Part shown: piece after piece, positions 11,261-25,465 of the stretch
How the letters are laid out: every line of letters begins with the position of its first letter
Numbering within the stretch: the stretch's first letter is position 1
NCBI GenBank assembly: GCA_004352715.1
Contig: SCFE01000036.1
Coordinates: 1,691,942 to 1,755,941, forward strand
Source of the DNA: Hofstenia miamia
Taxonomy: Eukaryota; Xenacoelomorpha; Acoela
DNA length: 64,000 bases
Direction of reading: 5' to 3'
The notes under the pieces: generated by a model
Databases searched by the model: none
Seen by the model: only the letters and a program-made list of their open reading frames with translations
Told to the model about the DNA's origin: nothing
Position numbers and translations under genes: made by a program

Positions 11261-14200
11261 CTAAAAATAATTAACGCGTTATTTTTACAAAAGTTATATA
11301 TAATTTTTATTGAAAAAAGGCCGAAGCAGCTCTTAGATTTATAAACATAAGGAAATAATTACTGAAATGAATCGGCGGATTGATCTCCTCAAGTAAACAC
11401 CACTCAGTTAAAGAATACAAATAGATAATCTTAGCATATCATTTCTCAAGAAACATAGGAATTAATCGAGTACAGACTCAATACTAATCACATTTATTTT
11501 CAACAGTGTTATAACAGCATTTAAGATAACTATTTCGTTGGAATGTCACAATAAGTAAATTCGAATAAACGAAACTGTTGCATACATTTGAATTACATTC
11601 CGTGTAAATCTAGAAAAATAGTTTAATCAACAAACACAAAAGAACATAATCGCATGACAAAGATGCGAAGTTTTCTTTTTGATTTCAGACCCAAAAGCAT
11701 TTAATTCCTGTGTCCTGATTTTCAAATTCCCCGTTGAACTAGTTGAAAGCATTCCTCTGCCTTACAACTACGGCTTTGTTAAAGGAGAGAGTTAATCTCA
11801 ACCAAAGTATACATAAAATGTCCTGATCAAATAACAAATCGGATGACAAGTAATTTTACTCCTTTGTTAGCAAAACTAATTAAACATCAAATTCACTTGG
11901 GCTTACTTAACCCTATTTCTGCTGGCGTTACTTGAAGTAACAAACTTTTTTTCAATATTTTTTATTCAAACCTAATAAGAAATATTTAAAGTCTCTTATA
12001 TTGAAACATCTATGGGTTTGTGCCTGCTCATTCAATGATCAAAATGTGTGCTAAATTTTGCTTGTGCGGGAAGTACATGCACATTAGTGTTTTGATTCTG
12101 GATCTGTTGGGCTGGCTGCAGTCGGTCGATAATTATTTCTTACAACCGTGATTTTAAAGGCCGTAGTAAGCCGCGGCTACAAATACTGAAGCCGTTCCCA
12201 GCCATACAATTTTCAGTGTATATAATATTCACAATATTTCGGATAATTTATCTGGACCTTGAATAAAAGTCATTTTTCATTATAAGAACCTTGTTTAATT
12301 CAGTTTGCAAGTCAAAACAAAAGTAGCCTACAGCCTCTAAATATTGAGACTTGAAATTTGAAGGAATTTTCGGCCACCTCTGTATGGGTTCAGGCCGTAG
12401 CCGATAGTTAGCAGCGGCCAAAGCTCAAAACGCTAATACACATGAATATTTTTTTCAATGAGAAATCCGATTTTTTTAAAAAAACATTCAAGTTCTTTCC
12501 ATACCCAATGTTCAGAGAATGAGGATGTCTAATGCCCATGGAAAAGACAACTACACTAAAATATTTTGCTTTCTGAAGAAAAAATACGTGAGTCCGTTCA
12601 GGGTCAGAGGTTGTCGCACCGGAAACTGAAGTACAGCTAGGTTTGTTGAATTTGTAAAATCAAAGATACTCATTCTATGCCGATGAATGGATCAAGGCAG
12701 TATTTTCAGAATTCCATTACCAATCGAGTCAAAGAAAAATCTGTTAACCTACTTTCACAAGTGCCAATTAAAACCTGTGCGTACAAGCATACATAATGTA
12801 TACACATTTATAGATGATGTAAAAATTTTCATTTAACATGAGGTGTGTGCCCAATAAATCTCACATGATAATAATTTTAATTAAAACCAAAAACATATAT
12901 TTCACATATTATGCTATTAATATCGCAAATTTTCAATTTTCTTGTAGGCATAAATTATAAATAAACAAATTAACAATAATTAATTATTAAAATTTTTTAG
13001 CCGCTTAAGGTATCACTAAAAAAATTGAAACATGTATGAACAAATATTTAGAAAAATTTATTTAATTTAATAAAATTTAATTATTAAAATTCTTGAAAAA
13101 TATGGAAAATATTCAACTGCTTAGACAAAATTTCCGAGAAAAATTCAAATTCATTTATGCGGAATGTATATAATTGCGCTCAAGGGGTTCGCTAACAGTG
13201 GGAGCCAGTACACAAAAATTCTAGTGTAATTAGGCTCGATCTTACCAAATCGACCTCTTTAGTAGGTTCACAAAAAACTTGACTATTGATTTTTGTTAAA
13301 ATTATTACTACATTTCACAATAAAAAATGCGATAGCTCCAACGGCTATGTGATTGTGCTGACACAAATAAGAGAAAGTGAAGTTGTAAAACAAAAATAAA
13401 TTTGAACTAAAAATTCAATATTACAAAGTTGGAAATAGCTTTGGAAAAAGAAACGCTTCAACAGTGGAAAATGAAAACAATACTTGGGAGTGAAAGTCGT
13501 ACACTTTTTATTGCATCACGTTTCAGACTTAATGTAAAAACATGTGATGCATGAACTTTTAAGAGAAGAGACTTTCTTTTGGTAATCTATTGATACGTCT
13601 AAAAATAAAGATTGATAAAAAACTAATAAAATTGTTGATATTTTGCTTAAGTAATGATTTACATAAATTTATAACTTTACCTACTTTGCCCTCGCCTCTC
13701 GCATAATATATATATATATATATATATATAAGCGAAACAATTTTAGGACAGTCAGTGAAAAGTGCAATTGAACTTAACACGGGAAAGAGAAAATCAAAAC
13801 AGTAGAAAACATTGTTTACGTGTAACTACGAAATCAACCACAAGACAAATATGACAGGCGAATTCAAAATCTCATTCGCAAGAAGTGGACGTTAATTGAA
13901 TCAATCTGTGTATTTATTTAAATGTTGGTTGACAAATGTTTACAGCTTTAGTGCAGAATATTATAGTTTACATTTCATTGCAGTGCATATTGCCAAATCG
14001 GCCGAAGTAATTGAAATCGTTGCTTAAACTATTTAACTTACTACACATACATACTTATACAGGAATTTTAGTGTAACAGGGTATTCGTGTTTTAATTTTC
14101 TATATTAATTAACATGAAAAATACGTTTCTACCACTGGACATAACCAAGATTTCACTTTTCCATAGGGCCGTTATTCAGAGAACAGTGTTTTGATTCTCA

Positions 14201-14837
14201 TTTCTTAGAAGACAATACTCTGACTTATGCAAACGATCGATAGATAAAAAGAAACGTAAACGAAACAAATTACAGATCAAAACATCATAAATCATTCAAC
14301 ACGCAAGTAATCGCAAAGTCCAGCCGTTCAAAAGAGTTGCGCTAATTTATTAACTCGGAACAAAAATCTAATCATACAACGATATTGAAACTAAAAACAA
14401 TATGAAAGGAATGTAGTTGGAATACATATCAATATTTGTATTTAAGAAGTCTTCAATTTGCAAAAACATAAAATAGCATCTTATCATATGCACTCTGATA
14501 TAATTCATTGCATGTACGCTCGTACAGTATATATTTACATACTGTGTTAAAATTAGAAGCATGAATGTAAACAAATCTCACAAATGTATATCATCAGCTT
14601 CTTATAAATTGGTGCAGAAAGCATGAGCGAGAGCTCATTTTAATCCACTGTTCTCCAGATAACTAAGTGGAAAAAGTTAATTTCCCGTTTTGCCCAATTC
14701 TAATATTGTCACATTTAGGATACAAAATATCAGCTTAAGTTGATTACACATTAAATTTAATGTATTCAGTAACTTATAAACAGCAATGAACATTCAATTT
14801 TTCCTGCTATATTTTGACGCCTCCTTTATCACTAAAT
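11261..14837. other. Intronic stretch without recognisable genes
   Basis: AT-rich. A GC-richer patch near 12100-12420 (GGCCGTAGTAAGCCGCGGCT and similar, with a related GGCCGTAGCCGATAG downstream) may be the ends of a decayed repeat; otherwise nothing. Confidence 0.45.
13707..13732. repeat. (TA)n microsatellite
   Basis: Thirteen or so TA units; responsible for a spurious YIYIY open frame. Confidence 0.9.
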
Positions 14838-15246
14838 GTGTAATGGACTAGGAAAAGGGGCCACTTGGGATTGTGTATAACTTTTGAGAAAATTAAGGTC
14901 AAAGTTCAAGCATATTTTTTTGTTTGTATCTATTTATGCGAAGGAAAATTTTGCCACGTGGCTACCACTACAATTGCGCAACGGTGTCATTAGTGTGAGT
15001 TAAGCCTGAAAATGGATAGAGCAGCGCTAGCAGGTAGTGTAGAGCTAGAAAGTGAGCTACTTATTTGTGAAATGGAGTATTTTTTAAATAAAAAATGACG
15101 GGGAACCATTCTCAGATCACGAAAGTGTTGAAATGTGTGAACTCCGTGAAGTCTCTGGAAGGGTAATGATTGAAGAAGCTGATGGGCACCAAAAGTCATT
15201 TTTGACTGGGTGACCCCAACTGACCTCTTTTCCTACTCCGTTACAC
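14838..15246. mobile_element. MITE with ~30-bp terminal inverted repeats, family unassigned
   Basis: Left GTGTAATGGACTAGGAAAAG and right (reverse complement) GTGTAACGGAGTAGGAAAAG continue as GGGCCACTTGGG and AGGTCAGTTGGGG, about 28 of 33 matching. AAAT lies outside both ends and may be a 4-bp target duplication. The element contains AGGTCAAAGTTCA at 14897, which looks like a DR1-type nuclear receptor site but could be chance. Frames inside are short. Confidence 0.7.
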
Positions 15247-15596
15247 AAATAAAGTATTGAGAAAATCTGCAAAACTTCTCACTGCTAGGATGCAATGCAA
15301 TCTGAAACGTGTCTGGCTGTTAACAGATAGTTTATGGTCATATCAAAACAGCATATTTTCTTACTAATGAAATTTCCAATGTTACCCCACCCTCCCCTAC
15401 GTCTGTCTTGAAAATTATTTTGTAGTTAATGTGAGCCGCGTTCCTTTAGCGTAGACTAACGATATCATAGAATATGTAATTGCTTGGAAGAATTTTACGT
15501 ACTTCAAGAGATATTGTTAATTAATTTCTAATTAACTGCTCATTTTCACTCTCCTCTCTATTGAATCCCACCTATCCAGAAAAACACTGAACAAAT

Positions 15597-16635
15597 CAGA
15601 TTTCATATGGAAATGCGATTCTCTTCCATTTCCATCCATTTCCACAACTAGTTTGAAAACATTTCCACATTTTCTCATTAATTTCCACATCCTGCCATAA
15701 CTCTTAGAGCTAATGGTTAAGGGTATGCGAGACCAGAATTTACTAGTTTGAGTCGCCCATTGGCTTTGGATCCATCTTAATTCTTTTATATTTTCTGGAC
15801 CGATAGTCCTATTAGCACCACAGCATAACGTCTCATTTTGAAATCAGTGATTCCAAATTTTTAATTTTTGATCCCAGCCCCATGTTAGTCTATGTCGGAC
15901 CACTAAATCCCATTGAACTGAGTGGTTCCGTAGAACCCCACTAGTGTTCGTCAAATTGAATATCATCTGAACAGAAATTACGATTCAATTTCAAACACAT
16001 GCAATAATTGGTTTGGTTGCAACTGCTATGTTACACATAATAAAATTTTGTAATGCCTCAGCCAAGGCTATTTCAATTTCATATCTATTAATTATATTTC
16101 AATTCCAGTCCTGTTCAAAATCGAATTAAAATTTAATAAGTTAAAGTCATATATGCATGGTGATGATATGTGGAAAAAATCATGCAGTAAACTCATATGC
16201 ATCACAAACTTTCTGTAAATAATATTTATTGCGTATACAGGGTTGGAAACAGAACTAGTAACGAATGTTAGATGTCAGACACTTGTTCAATTTATAAAAT
16301 ATCTGGAATTATGGACGCCAATTTCAATATTTACGCATGGAAGCTAAAACTGCTTTTGCTGTACCTGTGTCATTTGAGATGAACAAAATTTTGTCGTTGT
16401 ATGATTCAGAATATCTTTGGTTATTTTAATGCAGTTTGTGATAGTTCTTAAAAATTACATATATTTAAATATATATAAATTTTTAAGTGTTTAGAATGTC
16501 TTTTTTGAAATTGCATTTCCATAAATTTCCACTAAATTTTCATTCCATTAAATGATTCCCATTTCCATTCCATTTCTATTTCTATAACCTGGAAATAGAA
16601 TGGAATGAAAATTTCCATTTCCATATGCACCCCTG
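15597..16635. mobile_element. hAT-like non-autonomous element with TTTCCAT-rich ends
   Basis: Left CAGATTTCATATGGAAATG and right (reverse complement) CAGGGGTGCATATGGAAATG share the CATATGGAAATG end and subterminal TTCCATTTCCAT repeats. Flanks GAACAAAT and GAGAAAAT agree at 6 of 8 bases, consistent with an aged 8-bp target duplication. A tRNA-like SINE fragment lies inside at 15705-15765. Confidence 0.65.
15705..15765 (+). repeat. tRNA-like SINE head (degenerate)
   Basis: AGAGCTAATGGTTAAGGG resembles a tRNA A box region. AGTTTGAGTCGC, about 40 bases downstream, resembles a B box (GGTTCGANTCC). This is the arrangement of an internal RNA polymerase III promoter in tRNA-derived SINEs. The acceptor stem does not pair well, so a functional tRNA is unlikely. 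Confidence 0.4.
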
Positions 16636-19600
16636 GAGAAAATCTAGCAACTAAGCAATATTTTCTCTAATTCATTTACGAATCAGGCAACTTTGTCATA
16701 TCAAATGTAAGCTGCTGGCTTACTAAATAAAAATTGTGAGAAAAGCGTATATGCGCCTCGTTTTTTCGAACTAAAATACGATTAACATAGAAACATCAAT
16801 TCTTGGTTCGTCTTACCGGTAAATGTTAGATAGAGATACATGTTAATAATGAAATAGACATTTACTTGCTGGAAACTCAAAACGAAGCCTATAATATACT
16901 GCAAACCACTCGTTCAATCAAGAAGTGTCTTAAATCTTCATTCGTTTTAAACAATAAATTGAACAATTTCCTAGACAAAAAAATCGTCAAAAATAAATAG
17001 CAAAATTTCGGTTTCCTTTAAATGCCAATAATGATCAAAATCAGCTGCTGCAAATTTTCATAGTTTTGACGAAAATAGTTTTAAGAATCAGTTGTGCTTG
17101 GTGTTAATTTCAGTGTACTACCGCCGAATAAATTACAGCAATTTATAAGCTTAAATTCCTCTTGACCTTACCCAACGTAGTCTCGGATTCTCACCAGGAA
17201 ACCCAATTTACGACACATCAAGTTCATCGAGTCCATTCATCAAACAAAGCATTTTTTGAAAATTATAATGTTTTGAGAGAAAATATTAGTGGGTTATAGC
17301 TACTTGGCGTCAAATGTGTTTTTTATTCAATATACTTCGCTCGTAAATTTCCAAAAGTTGTTTTTTGTAATTACTTCATGCAAAATATAAAGAGCGAGTG
17401 TTCACTTTGAAGGAGCTTCGTACACCTGTGGAACAAAAGAAATGTTAATGTACATGATTAATGCCAAATTCTATTATGAAAATCTAATACCTACGTGGGG
17501 GTTAGAACATTTCTACCAGTATGATAATATGATATATTAAGCAAGAGTCTTTCCTAAGGAAAACTTGCTTCTTTAGGTAAATTTGCTAGTCCATTCGTAC
17601 TTTGTTTTTTAAAGTATATTTTAAGTAGATTAATGCTGTGAGGAAATGTGTACTTTTTGACTTGGAATATAATTTTATTACAATTAAACGTATTTCTGAA
17701 TCAGAATATTCATCAAGATTTTGATTTGCCTGATTCCTGTAAATAAACATTTGGAAATTTACACTCAATATTACTTCTTTTATTAAACGTACTTTTGCAA
17801 TTGGCACAGTTGTTTTAAAGTATTATCTTTAACTGGGTAATACGGCTGTTTTTAATTACGAAATTACAAATAATTTTAAATATCGAAATAAGGTATTTCT
17901 TTAGCTTAATGTTTTCATAATACGTTTTACTGAGCATTTTCCAGAAGTTAGACTCTGAGGTAATAATGTAATGTAAATTCCCGCCTTCATTAACTTTATA
18001 ATGCCAAAAATTCATCCCCAATTCCTACTGAATGTTTACCTGGAGGAATTTGAATTTTCAAAATTTTGTTCAAGAACAATTTCACAATCTGAGATTTAAA
18101 TTACTTCTAAAAGAATATCACAATTTTCCATTTTTGGGGCATGCTGTTTCTTATAATCGGCATCATAAATGCCAATCTTAACTGAAGGTTAGTATGCGGA
18201 AAAAAACCGCATTTATAAAAATGTTCTGATACGACATATTGGGAAGCAAAGTGAAAATATTAGGTAAGTTAATGAATTATACACAGTACACGATATACGA
18301 AAAATACAAGAAATGTACTCATATAGTAGATACTTTATTGTATGCATACACGATACACGATAAAATTTCTAATTGCAAAATGAAATACACGAACATTACA
18401 CGATACTGATATTCAGAAAAAATTCTAAATTCAATTTCGGTTGCTGTATTCAGATTTTAATACTAACACTAGAGGTACTGTCCACTTTGTTTGATTTCAT
18501 GAATGCTTTCTATTCGGCGTGAGTACACATAAAATGACGCATCAGTACCCTACACAAATAAACGGTATCCGAAATGCACGATTTTACATATACATGGAAA
18601 AGGCCATACACTTCAACTATGTGAGGTAAGTAATGCTTAACAAACATAAATTTATCTTCAATAAAACAAAGCATGTTTTCTTTCATTTACATACTTAGCA
18701 TAAAACTGAAAAATATTAAAAACTAACTATCAAATTGCCATTTTTCGGAACATATTCTAAACTTCATGTGAGGCGTGTTCAAATAAAATTCTTTTTATTT
18801 ATAAATTATATTTGCGAAGAAATAAATTCAACGTTTATAACAAGGAAAATGATAATTCTAGAAATCCCGTTGGCAGAAATATAATTTTAAAGCTCTTTAA
18901 ATAAATTTTTTTCTATCTGTGTCTGTCTTCACATGTTTGTGCGATTGGAATCAATGCAAATTTGTCATTAAAACACATATTACAGGCAGGGGTGCGCTAA
19001 TGCCCTTTAGGCATACTCGATAACTCCCATGACTCCGAGCCACAACTACATTTGCGCCCTAGCAGCATATGACACTAGAGTTTGCATCATCTCAGAGTTG
19101 TTGATAATTATGATTTACTAATAATTATCCTGTAGATGTAGACTTGTTGGGCTATCGGCACTCATTCATGTTTTACAACATCATAACTTCGACAGTTTGC
19201 CATTAATAAACTGCATGTAGTTGTTAGCAGAAATCCACAGTGACATATAATTGGATGCATCAATTAGATTTCCCGGTCGAAGCACAAGACAATCGCCGAC
19301 AGCGAAACAAAGTGACACCCTAGCGCTGTCATGATATCAAACAAACACGGCGTCGCACAAGAAAAACAATCACCTTGAATCAAACATAAATGCTCATTAT
19401 CAATGCGAACATGAAATTAATAATAGAAAATAACAAAATATTTTACAGCAACGAAAGCTGAGGTCAAATGATCCGTCGCACTGTTACGTAAACAACCTGT
19501 CCTGACCTCTAAATATATTTAACCTGTCCTCATTTTACCTGCTAAAACACAAATCTGGTAAAAATGTATAAATATATAGACTATCTTTTATATACTATTT

Positions 19601-19779
19601 CCTGGTATACTAAGCTAAAATACATATTTTAATGATGATATATATATATANNNNNNNNNNNNNNNNNNNNNNNNNNNNNNNNNNNNNNNNNNNNNNNNNN
19701 NNNNNNNNNNNNNNNNNNNNNNNNNNNNNNNNNNNNNNNNNNNNNNNNNNNNNNNNNNNNNNNNNNNNNNNNNNNNNNN

Positions 19780-19830
<51 letters not shown>

Positions 19831-21614
19831 GTAAGAAAATCGCAAATTTCGAGGTTGTAACAAGAATTGGATGGTAGTAATAACTACAAGCGATTGGTTT
19901 TTGTGGTAAATATTTAATAGCAGTAACAACCATACATTTAAATCGTTGTACTTCCAATTAGTGTTGGCATGTTATATTTTAAACATCTTTTTTAAATTAT
20001 GTTTATAGGCTATTACCGTTTTAAAAAATTAAATTTACATTGCATACATCTATAATAAATTCGTTGTATTACTGCAGTTTGGTGAAATAAACTTCATATC
20101 AACTTCCTCTCTCAAAACAACCAAATAATCACTGATTTGCATATAAAACAAAGACTTTTCTATTTTCTGCGGACAAATGGTCGGTAATCTTATCAAGCCC
20201 AGGTCTGCGACCGGTCGTGTGGAGGGCAAAATATTTGATCCGTTCATTCCTCGTTTTATAGTATCACATGAAAACTGATCATCAGAAATCAGAGATCATA
20301 TCAATAATGTTAACACAATAAATAAGATATATCTTATACAGAGTGCTCCAAAGAAACTAGAAAGAAATTTAAAAGGCAGTCCTGGCAATGAGATCAATAC
20401 AAAGTTATGTTCAAAAATGAACAAGGATCATGTTAAAGAAAAGGCTTGAAAAGATCTGATCGTTTTCATCATTTTATTGACCAATGATATGAAATTTTGC
20501 ATGTAATTCTATAATACTGTATTATATTCTGTTATTACGTTCCACAAGGAGGTACTGTTTTTGCCTCTGTTTGTCTGCGTGGTTGTCAGCAGGATTTCCC
20601 AAAAGTAATGGGTGGATCTTTATGAAAAAATCTTGAGATAGGTCTTGGTTTAATTTAGATAATATTTTAAATTTAGAGAATATTCCAGATTGCCGTCTGG
20701 GAGTTAGTTAATTTTATGCAACAAGCGAGGAAAATGTTTCTTTTTCACTGATACCTTCAATATTGTTCAAATTTTAAAAATTCTGTACCTAGTATTTAAA
20801 GCGAAATATAACCTACCAATTAAAAATGAATTTTGGAAATCAGAGCCTAAGTTGTCAAGACATTCGGGATTATGCACTTAAAGTTTTTTGATTTTGGTAG
20901 ATGACTACATTTTTGTAACACTCAATGCTCCATCCACTTTATGAGTACAAGTTTTTGGGACAAGTTTGTTGGAGGCGGTCGACTTCTGAACTAAAATTCT
21001 AAACGTTTGTAAAACTATTCGGCCAAAACTTTAAAAACTGACAAAATTGATTTTATTGTTCAGTCAAATTTTGCTACATGAAGCTAGAACCCAGTGCGGT
21101 GAAAACCTATGTACGCATTATGGGTAGTGTATTGTTCATTAAATACTATTTTGTAAGATTTTAAAAGAAGAATTACTATGGAACACCATTTATGCAAGGA
21201 AAATAAAATATTGGCTTTTTTCGCATAAGCCTTTAACCGAGATTGAAAGAAAATTACTAAACAATTAATAAAAAATTAATTAAAATAGTGGAATATATTT
21301 CAAAATATTGGACAAATACAGCTGTGTTAAATATCGATTTTCGTACCAAAAGTTCAATATTAAAGAGAACTCTTTCTCATTTTCAACGGAATCAATGAAA
21401 AAATGTTTTATTAAATTCTGTCAATCAGTTGGAAGCACAGTTGCTCTCCAAACACTTTTTTCGATTTTCTTATACAATGGAATCACACTGGGAATCCAAT
21501 GTGTGTTTCGAAAACTTTATAAATAAAACAAACTTACAAAACTATTCACACATATAAATACAATTTTCAGTTAACATCGCCGACAAAAGGGCGTAGAAAA
21601 ATATTTTATCAAAA
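16636..21614. other. Intronic stretch without recognisable genes
   Basis: Contains the gap-bearing TA/TG microsatellite. Only scattered short open frames; no splice-bordered exon recognised. Confidence 0.45.
19638..19825. repeat. (TA)n(TG)n microsatellite with assembly gap
   Basis: TA repeats flank Ns at 19651-19779 and pass into a TGTGTG tract at about 19811-19825. Confidence 0.9.
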
Positions 21615-21925
21615 CCTTAAACAGCCCCAAGAAATTTTGAAAATATTTTATGGTTTCTTGAAAATATTTTAAGCGCCTATAACTCACAAACTCAAAGATA
21701 TTCAAAATTTTAAAGCAGAATATTAAGAATGGCAAAAATTTAAACATTTTTTTAAAATATTGGAACTTCCAATGAAAAATCGTGAAACTTTTCAAGCACT
21801 TCAACCACAGCAATACACTTTAGCACAAATTTTCAACACTACGTTCGAGAAGGTTCACCAATAGTTGTATCCATATCTCAGGATTTTAAAATGTCATAAT
21901 AGGCTTGGAATATAGAAAATCAGAT
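21615..21925. mobile_element. Partial copy of the piggyBac-like MITE
   Basis: Begins CCTTAAACAGCCCCAAG and later shows the same internal landmarks as 7877-8313: AAAAATCGTGAA, TTCAA.CA.ATCAATA-like tract, CACCAATAGTTGTATCCA and CATAATAGGCTTGGAATA. The right terminal repeat is missing and TTAA at the left is not conserved. Confidence 0.65.
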
Positions 21926-24007
21926 TGTATTTATAAAGTATGTACATGCAGTGTAAGTTTGCGGGTTTTTTGTAAAAAAAATACATCATTTATAAGAAAA
22001 TATAATTGCTCCAGGTGATAAAGATGTTACAAATATTTGCATAGTCAATTTAAATGCAAGATAATGTATTAATGGATATTCAGACTTCGAACCGAGAAGA
22101 CTAAAGCGACAATCGAGTAGTTTCAGCGCAGTTCGGTCTTTCTATCAAATGAGAGCGGTGAAGACTAATGGCAATATTATCATTTTCATAGTACATAGAT
22201 TTTAGGATTTTTCAAGCCAAATGATATCTGGGCTGGTTTCAAAATGAAATCAAGAGTTTAAAAAACTATTTTTTGAAAAAAGTGTTAAAAACATGATTTT
22301 TTCAAAGAATTTCTAATGTCATAACACTAAAGCAGAAATCCAAACACGTGATATAAGTGAACGATACTTAATCACAAAGAACTCCAAACATTACTCTATA
22401 TGAAACAACGCTGAATTTATTCTCAAGAGGAAATGAAAATAGACGATGATCCTATTCAGCGGTATTGGGAGCAGACCGAGAAAACATACGAAAAACAGTG
22501 AACAACATTCAGTCTCAAACATGCTAACACAGGTCATACTTTCAAGTGGAAGAAAATTTTTTCCTGATTTGATAAATGGAGGCCAACAATAAAAAATATT
22601 ATCTAAGAAGGCGAGTTCTATATACACTACATTACGCATATACGTTTCGTGAAATAGTCACAGTGAGGGGCATATTTAGGGGGGCCTTGCGCCTGCCTCC
22701 TTTGGGCCAGGTCAATGTGAACTCATTCTCATAAGATCTGATCGGTATATTGATGAACAGTCTTTTTGTTTGACATAAAGTGCAAAAAAAGTAGTATTTC
22801 ATGTTATTCTTATTACCTCCGTCTGTCTTTTTGGTATATTTATCATATACGCACGGGCGAGCACAGCATTATGCTAAGAGTGTTAAAAACGATCTAGGCC
22901 TATATGTCGAGGATAAGAATTGCCTACTTGATACGCGTCTGGTCACAGTTAAAGACGAAATATTTAAAAAAAATTAATACTAAGGAAACCTGTGTTCACA
23001 TATTTCAATTTTATCACCAAATAAACACATTTATCCTTTAATATCAGCCGTAAGAATATGGTTACTTGACTTTTGATTGGGAACAATTCTAAAATAGATT
23101 ATCAACTACATTCGATTTTACAAATCTGTGCAAAACCAGGTCAAAAAATGAATATTTATTATAGCATTGCGAACACAAAAAATTGGCTTGATCTTAGAGG
23201 TAATCCTTTAGAAGTAAAATATAAAGAGAAACATAGAAATTGGAAAAAATCTTAGACTAGTAATTACTGTGAGCTGCTTTATCAGATTATTGAAAGGTAT
23301 TCTATAATCCAAACACAAAGAGGCAATTATGTAAACCTGAACTTTGAAGTTACTGCATGTAATTAATGCATCACTGGGCGAGAATAACTTTCCTATTAAC
23401 CTTTGTTCCTCTTAGATAATGAGTGCAATCAGTAATGACTTCCAGGCATAGAAAAGAATCTACAACTATCTAATGTCTTGGAACTAACCAGCACGCGTAA
23501 CCTTAACAAGCTTGCCTACTAAAAATATCTTAAAGAGACACTTAAGACATACAAGACAATAAGTCGTAAATATATATATAATGATGAAGTTCATAAAAAA
23601 CGGTTTTATTAAGTCCTTTGTGAGAAACCTTGAACTAAATATTTACAATTCCTATATTATACAAGTGATAAAAAATTTTATGATAATCAAGATATAAATT
23701 ATACGTTGATTAAAATCACTATTGAAAAGTAGAAATATAGCTTGTCCGTGATATTTCTTAAAATCAATAATTTTTGCATACATGTATCATGCAGAAAGTT
23801 AAATATGCGTGTCTATAGTAAAGAAGATTACAATTTAAAATTTAACATTTTCTGATTAATAGGTTTATCAGAAAAATTGTCAGTCTCATATTGACATTAA
23901 ATATTTAGTTTAGCATTGATGGATTTTATCAGTTTTTGTTAGGTCTTCAGACGATGAGTCATATAATTTACTACTGAGGAATCACATCACACAATTGGCT
24001 AAAATAT

Positions 24008-24439
24008 ATGATAAAACATTTTCAAAATCTTACATTCCCAGGAAAGTCAAGTAATTTATTCCCAATGAGTGATAAAGCATTTTTGCAAGCACGTACTAAA
24101 AGAAGAAATCATTTCAAAACACAGCATGTTATGCTGATCATCAAAATAAAGTTTATATTTGTGATAAAAAGAGAAGGACAAATACTTCGATGCAAATCAG
24201 TAGTTTTACTAAATGAAATTATTGAAAATTCATATGAGCGAATGAGGGTGTTGCAGGATAGCCTGAAATTGTTTAACAAGCCGGCTTTAGCCGCACTAGT
24301 CCCCATTGGTACGATCCTGAGAGAAATCATTAGTTCTGAAAGTGAAAAGGAAGGTTTTTGGACGGCAAATTTTCGATTACTATTGAAACTTCAAGGACAA
24401 AATATTTTTACTTTAATAGGCTTATTAGTAATTATATAA
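24008..24439 (+). other. Unassigned 143-codon open frame
   Basis: The longest frame outside known repeats. Basic N-terminal part, then a polar helical middle (NEIIENSYERMRVLQDSLKL), a PALAALVPIGTILREI segment and a hydrophobic end (IFTLIGLLVII). No domain, promoter or splice site was recognised and no family resemblance is claimed. A frame of this length can arise by chance in a 64 kb window searched in six frames. It lies inside the inferred intron of the BAR gene, on the opposite strand. Confidence 0.2.
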
Positions 24440-25257
24440 ACTTCAGAAATAAATATTTATAGGGGACACATGATGGTGATGATAAAACTCAGATTTCAAT
24501 AACATAATCTAAGTCATTCGCTTAAATCTAAGTGCTAAATTTAGAACTGAAATTTGTAGTAATCACAGAAAACATTCATAAACATTTTGAAGATATTAGC
24601 GCCATGTACAATCAATATTAATATAATACATAGCGCCAATATTGTGATTTTCATATGTTATATTCTTTGATGAAAATAAAAACATAGCAGAGCTTTGCCT
24701 AGTTTAGTCTGAATCCATATACAAGCTGCGGTCAAGTGACAAATGTTTAACGACGTGGTGTCAGACACCATGGCAGAAATATTATTTATGCAATCGCAAT
24801 GCTGTGCTAAATCAATAGCAAACATTATTATGCAAGCTATAAATTTGTGAAACAAATTTAATGCAACCATAAAAAATGCACTCAATTGAAGACAGTTAAA
24901 AAGCTACTCAAAGGAATCATTTTGGCATTTCAATACATCTATAGATCATAAAACAAAACAGTTTAAAAAATATTATTAAGTGTACAAAAATCTGCGAACG
25001 TTTTGCTTTCTATTTGTTGTCAAAGCTGGATTTGTGGAGTCAAATTGATATAATAAATACTTATTAATTTTATCTAGTTAATGATATACAGCATAATTCC
25101 CGATTCATTTGCTTCGGTTTCAGAAAAAGGTGGAGTAATATGTTTCATACAGAATAAACTTGGAGGAAGTAAATATTACTGCAAATAACGAGTGTTCAAA
25201 TATTTTTTAAATATTATTGTATTAGTGCATGTTTTGCGCTTTTATATCCCTTACCCC

Positions 25258-25465
25258 CGTCGCACACTGCCGTTAAGTTAAGTTAATTGCTAAGTTAAGG
25301 TTTAGATAAGTCCATCGCACACTGCCGTTAAGGTAACCGTAACTTAAGCCTTAATGGCAGTGTGCGACGGAATTTCTTAAGTTAAGGCTAACCGCAACGC
25401 GAACCGTAACGTTTTTTCTAGAGTTAAGTTAAGTTTACCTTAACGGCAGTGTGCGACGGTTTCGT
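25258..25465. repeat. Clustered terminal-motif copies, left end of the Harbinger element
   Basis: GTCGCACACTGCCGTTAA at 25259 and near 25314 (as ATCGCACACTGCCGTTAA), and inverted as TGGCAGTGTGCGACGG near 25358 and ACGGCAGTGTGCGACGG near 25443. The second and third copies form a hairpin of about 20-bp arms, with TAAGGTAACCGTAACTTAA-type spacer rich in GTTAAG/CTTAAC steps. Confidence 0.85.

Noticed and set aside
24109-24330. Minus-strand 73-codon frame opposite the unassigned 24008 frame
   Set aside because: No recognisable domain; only one of the two frames could be real and neither has splice or family support.
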